From an uncultured Porphyromonadaceae bacterium (GTDB taxonomy: Bacteria > Bacteroidota > Bacteroidia > Bacteroidales > Muribaculaceae), in NCBI GenBank assembly GCA_905193395.1, contig CAJJOO010000017.1, positions 1-10,985 of the forward strand: a stretch of DNA of 10,985 bases, read 5' to 3'. The translations under genes were made by a program, and so were the position numbers. Positions 1 to 5,020 of this stretch are shown in pieces (the first letter of the stretch is position 1; each line of letters begins with the position of its first letter). Under the pieces are notes generated by a model. It did no database searches. It was not told the origin of the DNA and saw only the letters and a list, made by a program, of their open reading frames with translations.

Positions 1-1286
1 TTTTTTAGTCTGATATCTGTAGCGAAAATCAGCAACCATGTAAGAGTTGGAATATGAATCACGGGTATTGTTAGATCCCTGATAATCCAGTTTGAAGATA
101 TTTTGTCCACCTCCGGCAAAAAGAGATATCTGGTTTTTCTGTGCGAAAACCATGCGCCCTGTCGCTTGTACTCCCCAGTTATAAGTATTCTCGGTGATGT
201 GGTTAAGAACCGATGATTGCATAAGCGTCGATTCGTAAGAAGATGTGTTGTTGCGATGTGTATGGCGGAAACCGGGCGTAACATCAAATGAAGCATTAGA
301 GCCTATCAGTCCCCAGAAATTGCTGTTATAAGATACGGAATTGTTTTGATTCGGATTGCTGCGAGTATATGTAAAATTATTTCCGGGGTGGATATTTATC
401 TCTAAATCTCCGGAAGTTTGTTGTTCGGGAGATGAAAAATGAGTAAAGGACAATGTGTTGCGAGATGTAAACCTTGGCGTGTTATAAGTTGCTCTGAATG
501 TTACAGGGTACTGATTGCTTCTTGTGTCAGATTCTTTAAACGACTCCTTGCGATTGACAGTTAGCGGCTCCGAATTGTTTTCAAGCCGGTAAACCGACAA
601 ATTATCTGAACCGGCATGGTGATATTCCTGGTTATCACTTTCTGTATAAATGTCATATGTCATCTTTTTATAAGTAAATCGACTGAAAACTGATGTATTG
701 TTGAAGATGCCGTTTAATGTTCTGAATGACTCATTCGTTTTAGTATAACCGCCGTATTCATATTCCTGGACAATGAAATTGACAACTCGAGGTTCTCCTC
801 TGAAACGGGGATCGGTCGGGAACTCAATATACTCAATTTTCCGTACATCTGTCATTTTCATGCCTTTCAGTTCGTCCGGGGCCGACAGTTGGTAGTTGAT
901 GAATACTTTAACCTCGTTGCCAAATATATCCTTGACGCTGTTATCGGCAGGATTCATTATCAGTTGTGGAATCGCCATGCGACGCAATAAATCAATTGCA
1001 TCCCGGGCAGCATTTTTCTGACGTGTTGTCGGAATAAAGATGTTCTTGTCGGAGGCGAACGAGGTATTGTCTCCTTCCACGGAAACTGCCGAAAGCAGTA
1101 TTGGTGAATGTTGCATCGTTACATTTCCCATGGCAAAAGGAGGATGTTTTACAAATGTCGTTTTATACCCCATGCAGTAAAATTTAGCAATGATGTTTTT
1201 CTTATCACACGGAATGGAAAGTGCCCTTTACTATCCGAAATGCCATAGGTAATCACCGTTGAATCTCGTGGAGTGAGAATCATATC
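1..1286 (-). pseudogene. 3' part of disrupted outer-membrane beta-barrel protein gene (off left edge)
   Basis: This is the continuation of the STN-domain gene that starts at 1640. Just after the TAA at 1287-1289 the same frame reads on as the second half of a carboxypeptidase-regulatory-like (CarbopepD) domain (MILTPRDSTVIT, then GISDSKGHFPF). At the A5 run at 1196-1200 (minus-strand sense) one base is missing. The original frame then stops at 1149-1151, while the homologous protein continues in the -1 frame (NIIAKFYCMGYKTTF). That frame is open from 1227 to position 1. It reads through a plug-like section (SAVSVEGDNTSF, RKIEYIEFPTDPRFRG) into a polar, aromatic-rich stretch of the kind seen in beta-barrel strands. 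This order matches Bacteroidetes outer-membrane proteins with CarbopepD plus barrel (OMP_b-brl_3-like), usually several hundred residues long. The only nearby restart codons are ATG 1281-1283, which soon meets the frameshift, and ATG 1171-1173, which lacks a signal peptide. An outer-membrane product is therefore unlikely. Sequencing or assembly error is the main alternative. Confidence 0.8.
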
Positions 1287-1640
1287 TTATGCGCCGACAA
1301 TAGGTTCATTGTCGGTATCTACAACATTCCCTTGATACATGAAGCGGCCCTGCTGCAATGCTTCGATATAATAATGTCCCCCATGGTTAATAATGGATAC
1401 CGGGCTCAGTCCTATGGTCTGACGTAATGCCGTATATACATCATCGGTATCTATTTTTGCCGAAGTACGGTAATTGTCCAGTTCCTTATAAATAAATGAA
1501 ATACTGACATCAGGATTATCTCTGCTTATTCTTACAATGGCTTCGGATATTGGAGTATTATTGAAAGAATATGTATATTTATTTGCATTGGCCGAAACGT
1601 ATGTCAGCACAGCCAATATTATGGTCAGTATGGTTCGCAT
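1287..1640 (-). pseudogene. 5' part of disrupted gene: signal peptide plus STN domain, ends at premature TAA
   Basis: The 117-residue frame starts at ATG 1638-1640, one base after the stop of the anti-sigma gene. A TTG three codons upstream is also possible but would overlap that gene. Residues 1-19 form a Sec signal peptide (MRTILTIILAVLTYVSANA) with a plausible cleavage after ANA. Residues about 22-92 resemble the STN (secretin/TonB N-terminal short) domain, which in transducer-type receptors sits in the periplasm and contacts the anti-sigma protein. A CarbopepD beta-domain then begins (GNVVDTDNEPIVGA) and is cut by TAA where a Thr or similar residue would be expected. If translated, the product would be a free periplasmic STN domain without barrel. 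It is the third gene of the sigma / anti-sigma / outer-membrane protein operon. I read it as a decayed gene. A functional short STN protein is a less likely alternative. Confidence 0.8.
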
Positions 1641-1641
1641 T

Positions 1642-2280
1642 TTAGTCAATGGTTAGAGTGTTTCCGTTTCGTCTGATGTTTATCTGCTCAAACGTATTAA
1701 GTTGTTCTATCACCTCATTCAGCGTCAGCGACGGATCAAATTTATAGTACAGATGCAGTGAAGCGACATTCATGTCATTGAACTTTACTTCAATTCCATA
1801 TGCTTTGGCTACCTCTTTCATGATTATTTCAAGAGGCTCATTCTCAAACGTTACAGGAGTCAAACACACATTGACAGTGTCACACTTAGTCGCTATTGTA
1901 TCTGTTGATACAACTGCAGCAGACGGTGCGACAGCCGTGTTTTCAGCAATCGGTTCCGATTTATGGTCAATCACGGACACTGTAACTGCTATCCCGGCGG
2001 CGACAGCCGCGATTGATGAGCCGACTATGGCTGCGGTTGATGCGGCACGGCCGCCAAGCCATGAGAACACTCGGCGAGGGCGGACTGAGTGAGAATCTGA
2101 GAATTTTTCCCACTCGGTGTTGACGTCCGGTTCTTCGGAGCCTTTTATCGCAGACTCCGTCTTGCATAACAGATTGTAAATTTCGCGAGTCTCCGGCTCT
2201 GACATTATTTCGGCCAACTGTTCCGAAGAATATTTTTCGGGATGCTCGATAATATCAAGCACGAGGTCGTATTTATCCAT
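1642..2280 (-). CDS. FecR-like anti-sigma factor with DUF4974-type C-terminus
   Basis: I chose ATG 2278-2280 (MDKYDLVLDIIEHPEKY), giving 212 residues. It overlaps the sigma gene stop by 8 bp and matches the usual N-terminus of this Bacteroidales family. An in-frame ATG 12 codons upstream (2316) lies deeper inside the sigma gene. Residues 1-70 are a short cytoplasmic part expected to bind the sigma factor. Residues about 78-104 form one transmembrane helix rich in Ala, Ile, Val and Gly. Residues 105-140 are a low-complexity periplasmic linker, and about 143-212 resemble DUF4974, the STN/secretin-like C-terminal domain of FecR proteins. The central FecR domain is absent, so this is a compact form. 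It should hold the sigma factor inactive at the inner membrane until the outer-membrane partner signals through the periplasm. That partner (downstream gene) is disrupted here. Family assignment is by sequence pattern; its role as a repressor is inferred from context. Confidence 0.85.
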   Translation of the reverse strand: MDKYDLVLDIIEHPEKYSSEQLAEIMSEPETREIYNLLCKTESAIKGSEEPDVNTEWEKFSDSHSVRPRRVFSWLGGRAASTAAIVGSSIAAVAAGIAVTVSVIDHKSEPIAENTAVAPSAAVVSTDTIATKCDTVNVCLTPVTFENEPLEIIMKEVAKAYGIEVKFNDMNVASLHLYYKFDPSLTLNEVIEQLNTFEQINIRRNGNTLTID

Positions 2281-2764
2281 TTTCGTTGAGTTTTTTACGG
2301 ATGACTTTAAGTGCATTACTAAGATGACGGTAAACGGCAGTCTCGCTTATACCCATTACGGCCGCAATACGGGCGAATGGCATACCATCGGAAAAGCGCA
2401 ATTCAATGACGCGCTTAGCCTGCGAAGTAATATCATTGTGTATCAGGCTGTAAATCCGTGCTATTGTATCATCGTCGGGCCATTGTTCACTGGCGTACTC
2501 CTCATTGTCAAGGAAATATCGATTTGCTATGCGTTGATGAATCTCACAGTCGCGGATATGGTTCTGGCAACGGTTCCTGACCGCGTTTAACAGATAGCCT
2601 CCGCTGACTGGCTGGAGGCTTGTGTGACCGTCAAGCAACGATGTAAAAACATCATGGACAATGTCGCGCGCAAGTTCATCGTCGTGCAGTAGTGCCGTGG
2701 CCAATCGGCACATCTGCGCATAATGCATTTTGAAAAGTTGCTCTATGTCGTTTCTGTTTGTCAT
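2273..2764 (-). CDS. ECF-type RNA polymerase sigma-70 factor (FecI-like)
   Basis: This 163-residue protein has the size and two-domain plan of extracytoplasmic-function sigma factors. Residues about 8-72 are sigma region 2 (FKMHYAQMCRLATALL, then DDELARDIVHDVF, the -10 recognition and core-binding part). Residues about 105-158 are sigma region 4, with a helix-turn-helix near 128-155 (GMPFARIAAVMGISETAVYRHL). Region 3 is missing, as expected. It is the first gene of a minus-strand operon. Its last codons overlap the anti-sigma start by 8 bp, which suggests translational coupling, and the outer-membrane STN gene follows. In the FecI/FecR scheme such factors drive transport or surface-protein genes when the outer-membrane partner is occupied. 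The target genes cannot be told from the window. ATG at 2764 is chosen because sigma region 2 begins right after it. Confidence 0.93.
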   Translation of the reverse strand: MTNRNDIEQLFKMHYAQMCRLATALLHDDELARDIVHDVFTSLLDGHTSLQPVSGGYLLNAVRNRCQNHIRDCEIHQRIANRYFLDNEEYASEQWPDDDTIARIYSLIHNDITSQAKRVIELRFSDGMPFARIAAVMGISETAVYRHLSNALKVIRKKLNENG

Positions 2765-2831
2765 ACACTATTAAGACACATAACTTCCGCAAAACTCAAC
2801 ACCGGTTATAATTTTGTGAAGATTTTTTATA

Positions 2832-2839
2832 CAAATATA
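2832..2839 (-). promoter_or_regulatory. Candidate -7 box for the ECF sigma operon
   Basis: On the minus strand this reads TATATTTG, a full match to the Bacteroidetes -7 consensus TAnnTTTG. It lies about 68 bp upstream of the sigma-factor ATG. No TTTG sits at the usual distance (about 19-21 bp) upstream; the nearest, at 2870-2873, leaves a 30-bp gap. The -33 element is therefore weak or replaced by an activator. A 40-bp near-palindrome begins one base upstream of the box. Confidence 0.45.
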
Positions 2840-2840
2840 C

Positions 2841-2880
2841 GCATGTTTTTATGAGGATTATAATCCTCACAAAAACATAC
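2841..2880 (-). repeat. 40-bp near-perfect palindrome upstream of the sigma operon
   Basis: Two 20-base arms meet without a spacer between 2860 and 2861. The centre is a perfect 18-bp palindrome (TGAGGATTATAATCCTCA), flanked by T5/A5 tracts. The only two mismatches are 2851/2870 and 2842/2879. In minus-strand RNA both become G-U wobble pairs, so that RNA would pair along its whole length. It sits against the candidate -7 box at 2832-2839. It could be an operator covering the -33 region of the sigma operon, or a hairpin ending or processing transcripts that come from the XRE gene upstream. No T-tract follows on either strand. Confidence 0.75.
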
Positions 2881-3036
2881 CAACTAGGTCATACGATTGT
2901 GTCGCGACCTTGCAATTCAATTCTTCACTGTTCAGTAACCTATCGAACGCCGCTCGTTGACCGCCAGAATGTACCGCGGAATGGAACTTGCCCGCAATTG
3001 ATGGTAGAGGATATCGAGGAGTAGGGGCTTATTATC

Positions 3037-3060
3037 CGGAACGTGTTGATTACCGTTCCG
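3037..3060 (-). terminator. Small hairpin across the XRE gene stop codon
   Basis: CGGAACG and CGTTCCG form a perfect 7-bp stem with a 10-base loop that contains the TAA stop of the XRE gene (3050-3052). No U-tract follows on the minus strand, so this is a weak terminator candidate or a 3'-end stabilising hairpin. Confidence 0.3.
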
Positions 3061-3607
3061 AGGAGGGGGTGAAAATCTCGTAACTGTTGTCGCTGTAAAA
3101 CACCATAATGTAATGGATGCGTTTCGCAGGATCTGTCGGGACGACGGGAGCCTTGTCTGCGGACGGTTCGATGGAGAAATTTTTCGGTTCATTGTCGGGT
3201 CGAGAGGCTTTTCCCGACTGTTCGCGGTGAAAATTGCCCGCAAGGGCGTTTTCATTCTCGTTTGCCTGAATTTCCGTATGTGTTTCTTCGGGTGTTTGCG
3301 ATTGCATAACTTGCTGTGGCTGTGCCTCCTGCGCGTCGAAAAGCGATGCCTGAGCGACATTTTCAGGCTCTGAGAATTGAATATTTGCGTCCGTCACCAT
3401 ATCTCCCTCGCCAAACAGCAGCCACATCACGTTCAGTTCGGGGTAGGCGGTATGCAGTTTGGCGGTCATGTCGTCACTGAATCGTTTGTTGCGTCCGTTG
3501 AGGAATTGCGAGAGAGTGGGGCGGGGAATTCCTGCGCGGTCGGCAAACTGCGAGTTGGTGAGTCCTGTAAACTCTTTAAAGGCGATAAGGCGGTCAACTA
3601 TATCCAT
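3050..3607 (-). CDS. XRE-family helix-turn-helix transcriptional regulator
   Basis: This 185-residue protein is read from ATG 3605-3607 (MDIVDRLIAFKEFTGLT). An upstream in-frame start at 3682 is rejected because it lies upstream of the probable transcription start. Residues about 5-60 form a Cro/C1-type helix-turn-helix (LTNSQFADRAGIPRPTLSQFL, the recognition helix near PRPTLSQFLNG), followed by MWLLFGEGDM, a sequence typical of Bacteroidales XRE proteins (the protein 'lives' with WLLTGEG-like motifs). Residues 75-158 are polar and Gln/Glu/Asn-rich, probably a disordered linker. The end (RIHYIMVFYSDNSYEIFTP, 163-181) is a short beta-like motif seen at the C-terminus of many such regulators. 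The gene stands alone, with its own promoter and inverted AT-rich motifs overlapping it, so autoregulation is likely. Its targets are unknown. Phage- or island-derived C2-like repressors have similar heads, but no phage genes are nearby. Confidence 0.88.
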   Translation of the reverse strand: MDIVDRLIAFKEFTGLTNSQFADRAGIPRPTLSQFLNGRNKRFSDDMTAKLHTAYPELNVMWLLFGEGDMVTDANIQFSEPENVAQASLFDAQEAQPQQVMQSQTPEETHTEIQANENENALAGNFHREQSGKASRPDNEPKNFSIEPSADKAPVVPTDPAKRIHYIMVFYSDNSYEIFTPSSER

Positions 3608-3629
3608 TTTACGAAAATTCAGGTTCAGA

Positions 3630-3643
3630 CCCGTAAAAACGGG
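3630..3643 (-). promoter_or_regulatory. Small hairpin in the XRE 5' leader
   Basis: CCCGT and ACGGG form a 5-bp stem with a 4-base loop, about 22 bp upstream of the XRE ATG and downstream of its promoter. It would lie in the untranslated leader. A role in mRNA stability or translation is possible but not shown. Confidence 0.3.
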
Positions 3644-3659
3644 CTTTTCAAACACGTTG

Positions 3660-3691
3660 CAAATGTAAAAACAAAAATTCAAATACGCAAA
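3660..3691 (-). promoter_or_regulatory. Sigma-ABfr-type promoter of the XRE gene
   Basis: On the minus strand a -33 TTTG (3688-3691) is followed after exactly 20 bp by TACATTTG (3660-3667), a full match to the -7 consensus TAnnTTTG. Transcription would start near 3653, leaving a leader of about 45 bases before ATG 3607. The -33 box lies inside one of the GCAAATTTAAA motifs, so binding there would block the promoter. Confidence 0.75.
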
Positions 3692-3723
3692 TTTAAAATT
3701 GAAAAATGATAATTTAAATTTGC
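3687..3723. repeat. Inverted 11-bp motif pair over the XRE promoter (candidate operator)
   Basis: GCAAATTTAAA (3687-3697) and its exact reverse complement TTTAAATTTGC (3713-3723) face each other across a 15-bp spacer. A third copy with one change, GCGAATTTAAA, is at 3737-3747. The 15-mer AATTTAAATTTGCAA at 3711-3725 recurs exactly at 4100-4114. The left arm covers the -33 box of the XRE promoter. The layout suggests autorepressor operators bound by XRE dimers. Low sequence complexity makes chance recurrence in AT-rich DNA a real alternative. Confidence 0.5.
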
Positions 3724-3776
3724 AACGATATAATTTGCGAATTTAAAACATAAAATTGCAGAATGCAAATCGAAAT

Positions 3777-3811
3777 TCTGTTACATTAAAGTTTTAGTTT
3801 AATGTAACAGA
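3777..3811. repeat. Perfect 14-bp inverted repeat with 7-base loop
   Basis: TCTGTTACATTAAA (3777-3790) and TTTAATGTAACAGA (3798-3811) are exact reverse complements separated by GTTTTAG. The arms are AT-rich, and no T-tract follows on either strand. It lies about 110 bp upstream of the XRE -7 box. It could be an operator, a recombination site or an RNA hairpin; the sequence does not decide. Confidence 0.75.
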
Positions 3812-4099
3812 CACAATATACTAAAAATCAACGAATAAATTAATATTTATCCACGCAAAGTCGCTTCGATGCCTTGTGTTGGAACAATGTATACTAAGGC
3901 TTTAAATATTCTTCATAATATATATGAAAATAAGCCCATTAATGTGATTGTTAATAAACTCAAAAGCGTTTTTTCTCAATTGTAAAGCGGGAAGAGGCGG
4001 GGATTTGAAGGGTAGGCTTTTGGTAATTAGTCCTGTTGATTTATAAATCCGAATTTGTGAATCTAAATCTTAATTATCCCCTTGCGGTTGCAAAAGCAA

Positions 4100-4114
4100 A
4101 ATTTAAATTTGCAA
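4100..4114. repeat. Second copy of the 15-bp operator-like motif
   Basis: AATTTAAATTTGCAA here is identical to 3711-3725. It is part of a denser run of TTTGC/GCAAA half-motifs from about 4096 to 4120, including GCAAATTTGC at 4111-4120. It may be a distant site for the same regulator. Confidence 0.45.
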
Positions 4115-4371
4115 ATTTGCCGTTTAAATCAAGGAATCGTAGGCTGAGTTTTTAATCGTAAATTAAATTCCCTATGGTTCTGTCAATTTTCGATTTCCGG
4201 TCATTATTTCCTATAATTTCCCGGATTGTTCATAAATATAACATTCTCGGAAGGGAAAAGGATTTGCTAACTGCCTGAAAAATTTTTAAAATTCGTTGTT
4301 TTTCAGTATTTTGATTTTTCACAAATTTGGGCGTGATTTTTGACCAATCCGTGAAATCTATCGGCACTTTG

Positions 4372-4394
4372 GGAAAATCGCGACCGATTTTTCC
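4372..4394 (-). terminator. Hairpin downstream of the small gene at 4408
   Basis: GGAAAATCG and CGATTTTTCC pair around a CGAC loop with a single-base bulge. The hairpin begins about 13 bases past the stop of the minus-strand gene. The T-rich side lies within the stem rather than after it, so it is a plausible but not classic intrinsic terminator. Confidence 0.45.
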
Positions 4395-4407
4395 ACTCTG
4401 GGCCGAA

Positions 4408-4659
4408 TCATTGCTTGGAATCGCGGTATCTGGCGGAATCCTGATTCACGTAGAAGCGGATTATCGAATAAATCATATTTTCAATCGGACGTAAATCGCC
4501 GACATCCGTGCCGAGCAGCATTTCGCCTGTCAGGGCGGCGGCCACAGCCACACGTTCTTCGGTGGGAAGTGCGCGGAGAGTTTTGATTACATGGGGTGTG
4601 ATGACGATTGCCTGGTTCATTTCGGATGGTTTTAAGGTATTGTCTTTCATGTCGTTCAT
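4408..4659 (-). CDS. Small uncharacterised protein
   Basis: This 83-residue soluble protein has no signal peptide or membrane segment. ATG at 4659 gives MNDMKDNTLKPSEMNQAIV; other in-frame ATGs lie at codons 4 and 14 (4620), so the start is uncertain. The body (residues about 17-70) alternates short helices: VITPHVIKTLRALPTEERVA, then an Ala-rich stretch, a GEMLLGTD segment and IYSIIRFYVNQDSARY. The pattern of a turn followed by LPTEERVAVAAAL, and the end IRFYVxxDSxRY, recall small helical proteins of Bacteroidales with no known function. I cannot name a family. A TAACTTTG -7 box lies 33 bp upstream and a hairpin follows the stop, so it is probably a single-gene unit divergent from tig. Codon use looks like that of the window's real genes. 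Confidence 0.7.
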   Translation of the reverse strand: MNDMKDNTLKPSEMNQAIVITPHVIKTLRALPTEERVAVAAALTGEMLLGTDVGDLRPIENMIYSIIRFYVNQDSARYRDSKQ

Positions 4660-4691
4660 GTCGAGGAGGGCGAGGTTTCTGTTTCGCGATA

Positions 4692-4699
4692 CAAAGTTA
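4692..4699 (-). promoter_or_regulatory. Candidate -7 box for the small gene at 4408-4659
   Basis: The minus strand reads TAACTTTG, a full TAnnTTTG match, 33 bp upstream of ATG 4659. No clear TTTG is present 19-21 bp further upstream. Transcription would start near 4685. Confidence 0.5.
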
Positions 4700-4838
4700 T
4701 CTCAGGGGGTGTGCAGGTTTTAGTGTACTGCTCCATTAATAAAAGTTAATCGCTGCTTTATTACGTCAAATAAACGGCGGTGCCGCAACTCTTTCTGCGC
4801 TTTGGGGCTACTCGGCGCAACTATTATACTCCGTGATT

Positions 4839-4862
4839 GTAGTTATATTAGTAGTTATATTA
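4839..4862. repeat. Two-copy 12-bp tandem repeat
   Basis: GTAGTTATATTA occurs twice head to tail without interruption in the tig upstream spacer. It could be a simple slippage duplication or a paired binding site about 100 bp upstream of the tig -7 box. Confidence 0.7.
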
Positions 4863-4875
4863 AATGAAAGGCCTC

Positions 4876-4930
4876 TTTTCCGCCGGTTTTCGCCGCCAGT
4901 GGCTCGCTCCGCCGAACCGCGGGCGGAAAA
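4876..4930. repeat. Large GC-rich inverted repeat upstream of tig
   Basis: TTTTCCGCC (4876-4884) pairs with GGCGGAAAA (4922-4930). Inside it GGTT (4885-4888) can pair with AACC (4915-4918), leaving a three-base bulge and a long, partly structured loop. It precedes the tig -7 box by about 36 bp, so it is outside the tig leader. It may end readthrough transcription in either direction or act as a regulatory site. Confidence 0.5.
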
Positions 4931-4965
4931 TCGGATTTTTAGCGCTCTTTCTCACAAAAATATAT

Positions 4966-4973
4966 TAACTTTG
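4966..4973 (+). promoter_or_regulatory. -7 box of the tig promoter
   Basis: TAACTTTG is a full match to TAnnTTTG and lies 47 bp upstream of the tig ATG. No good -33 TTTG is found at normal spacing. The resulting leader of about 40 bases is A-rich and lacks a Shine-Dalgarno sequence, as is usual in Bacteroidetes. Confidence 0.65.
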
Positions 4974-5020
4974 CAGTCGATTTTGTAGAAACAACACAAC
5001 CAATAAAGATATAACCAACA

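Larger units (their letters stand above)
3608..4407. other. 800-bp AT-rich gene-free region
   Basis: No credible reading frame is seen on either strand between the XRE start and the end of the small gene at 4408. The part nearest the XRE gene holds its leader, promoter and operator-like motifs (3608-3750). A perfect inverted repeat follows at 3777-3811, and a second cluster of the AATTTAAATTTGCAA-type motif lies at 4096-4120. Near the right end is a terminator-like hairpin (4372-4394). One near-match to a DnaA box (TTATCCACG, 3848-3856) stands alone. I see no tRNA, riboswitch or insertion-sequence ends. The stretch may hold regulatory DNA, an unannotated small RNA, or decayed sequence. Confidence 0.6.
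4660..5020. other. Divergent intergenic spacer between the small gene and tig
   Basis: This 361-bp spacer holds a -7 box for each direction (4692-4699 minus, 4966-4973 plus), a 12-bp tandem duplication (4839-4862) and a large inverted repeat (4876-4930). I see no credible gene; the antisense and shadow frames crossing it lack protein-like composition. Confidence 0.6.

Noticed and set aside
1196..1200. Phase variation through the A5 homopolymer
   Set aside because: Five bases is short for a slippage switch, and the separate nonsense codon would not be relieved by it.
1196..1202. Programmed -1 frameshift at the A-run of the barrel gene
   Set aside because: The zero-frame codons are AAA then ACA, so A-site re-pairing after a -1 slip is poor. 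The upstream TAA would also stop translation first.
1772..2092. Plus-strand frame opposite the anti-sigma gene
   Set aside because: It is a shadow of the Ala/Thr-rich membrane and linker coding sequence of the minus-strand gene.
2932..3360. 142-residue minus-strand frame overlapping the XRE gene and the spacer after it
   Set aside because: It is rich in Arg, Ser, Thr and Pro, as out-of-frame readings are, and overlaps the clear XRE coding frame.
3050..3682. Longer XRE protein starting at 3682
   Set aside because: The 25 extra codons lie over and upstream of the promoter's -7 box and have no conserved sequence.
3848..3856. DnaA box and replication origin
   Set aside because: Only one near-match (TTATCCACG) was found, with no cluster and no dnaA or other origin genes nearby.
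1..4659. Prophage or integrative element suggested by the XRE gene and AT-rich DNA
   Set aside because: No integrase, transposase, structural or mobilisation gene, and no attachment-site repeat, is seen in the window.
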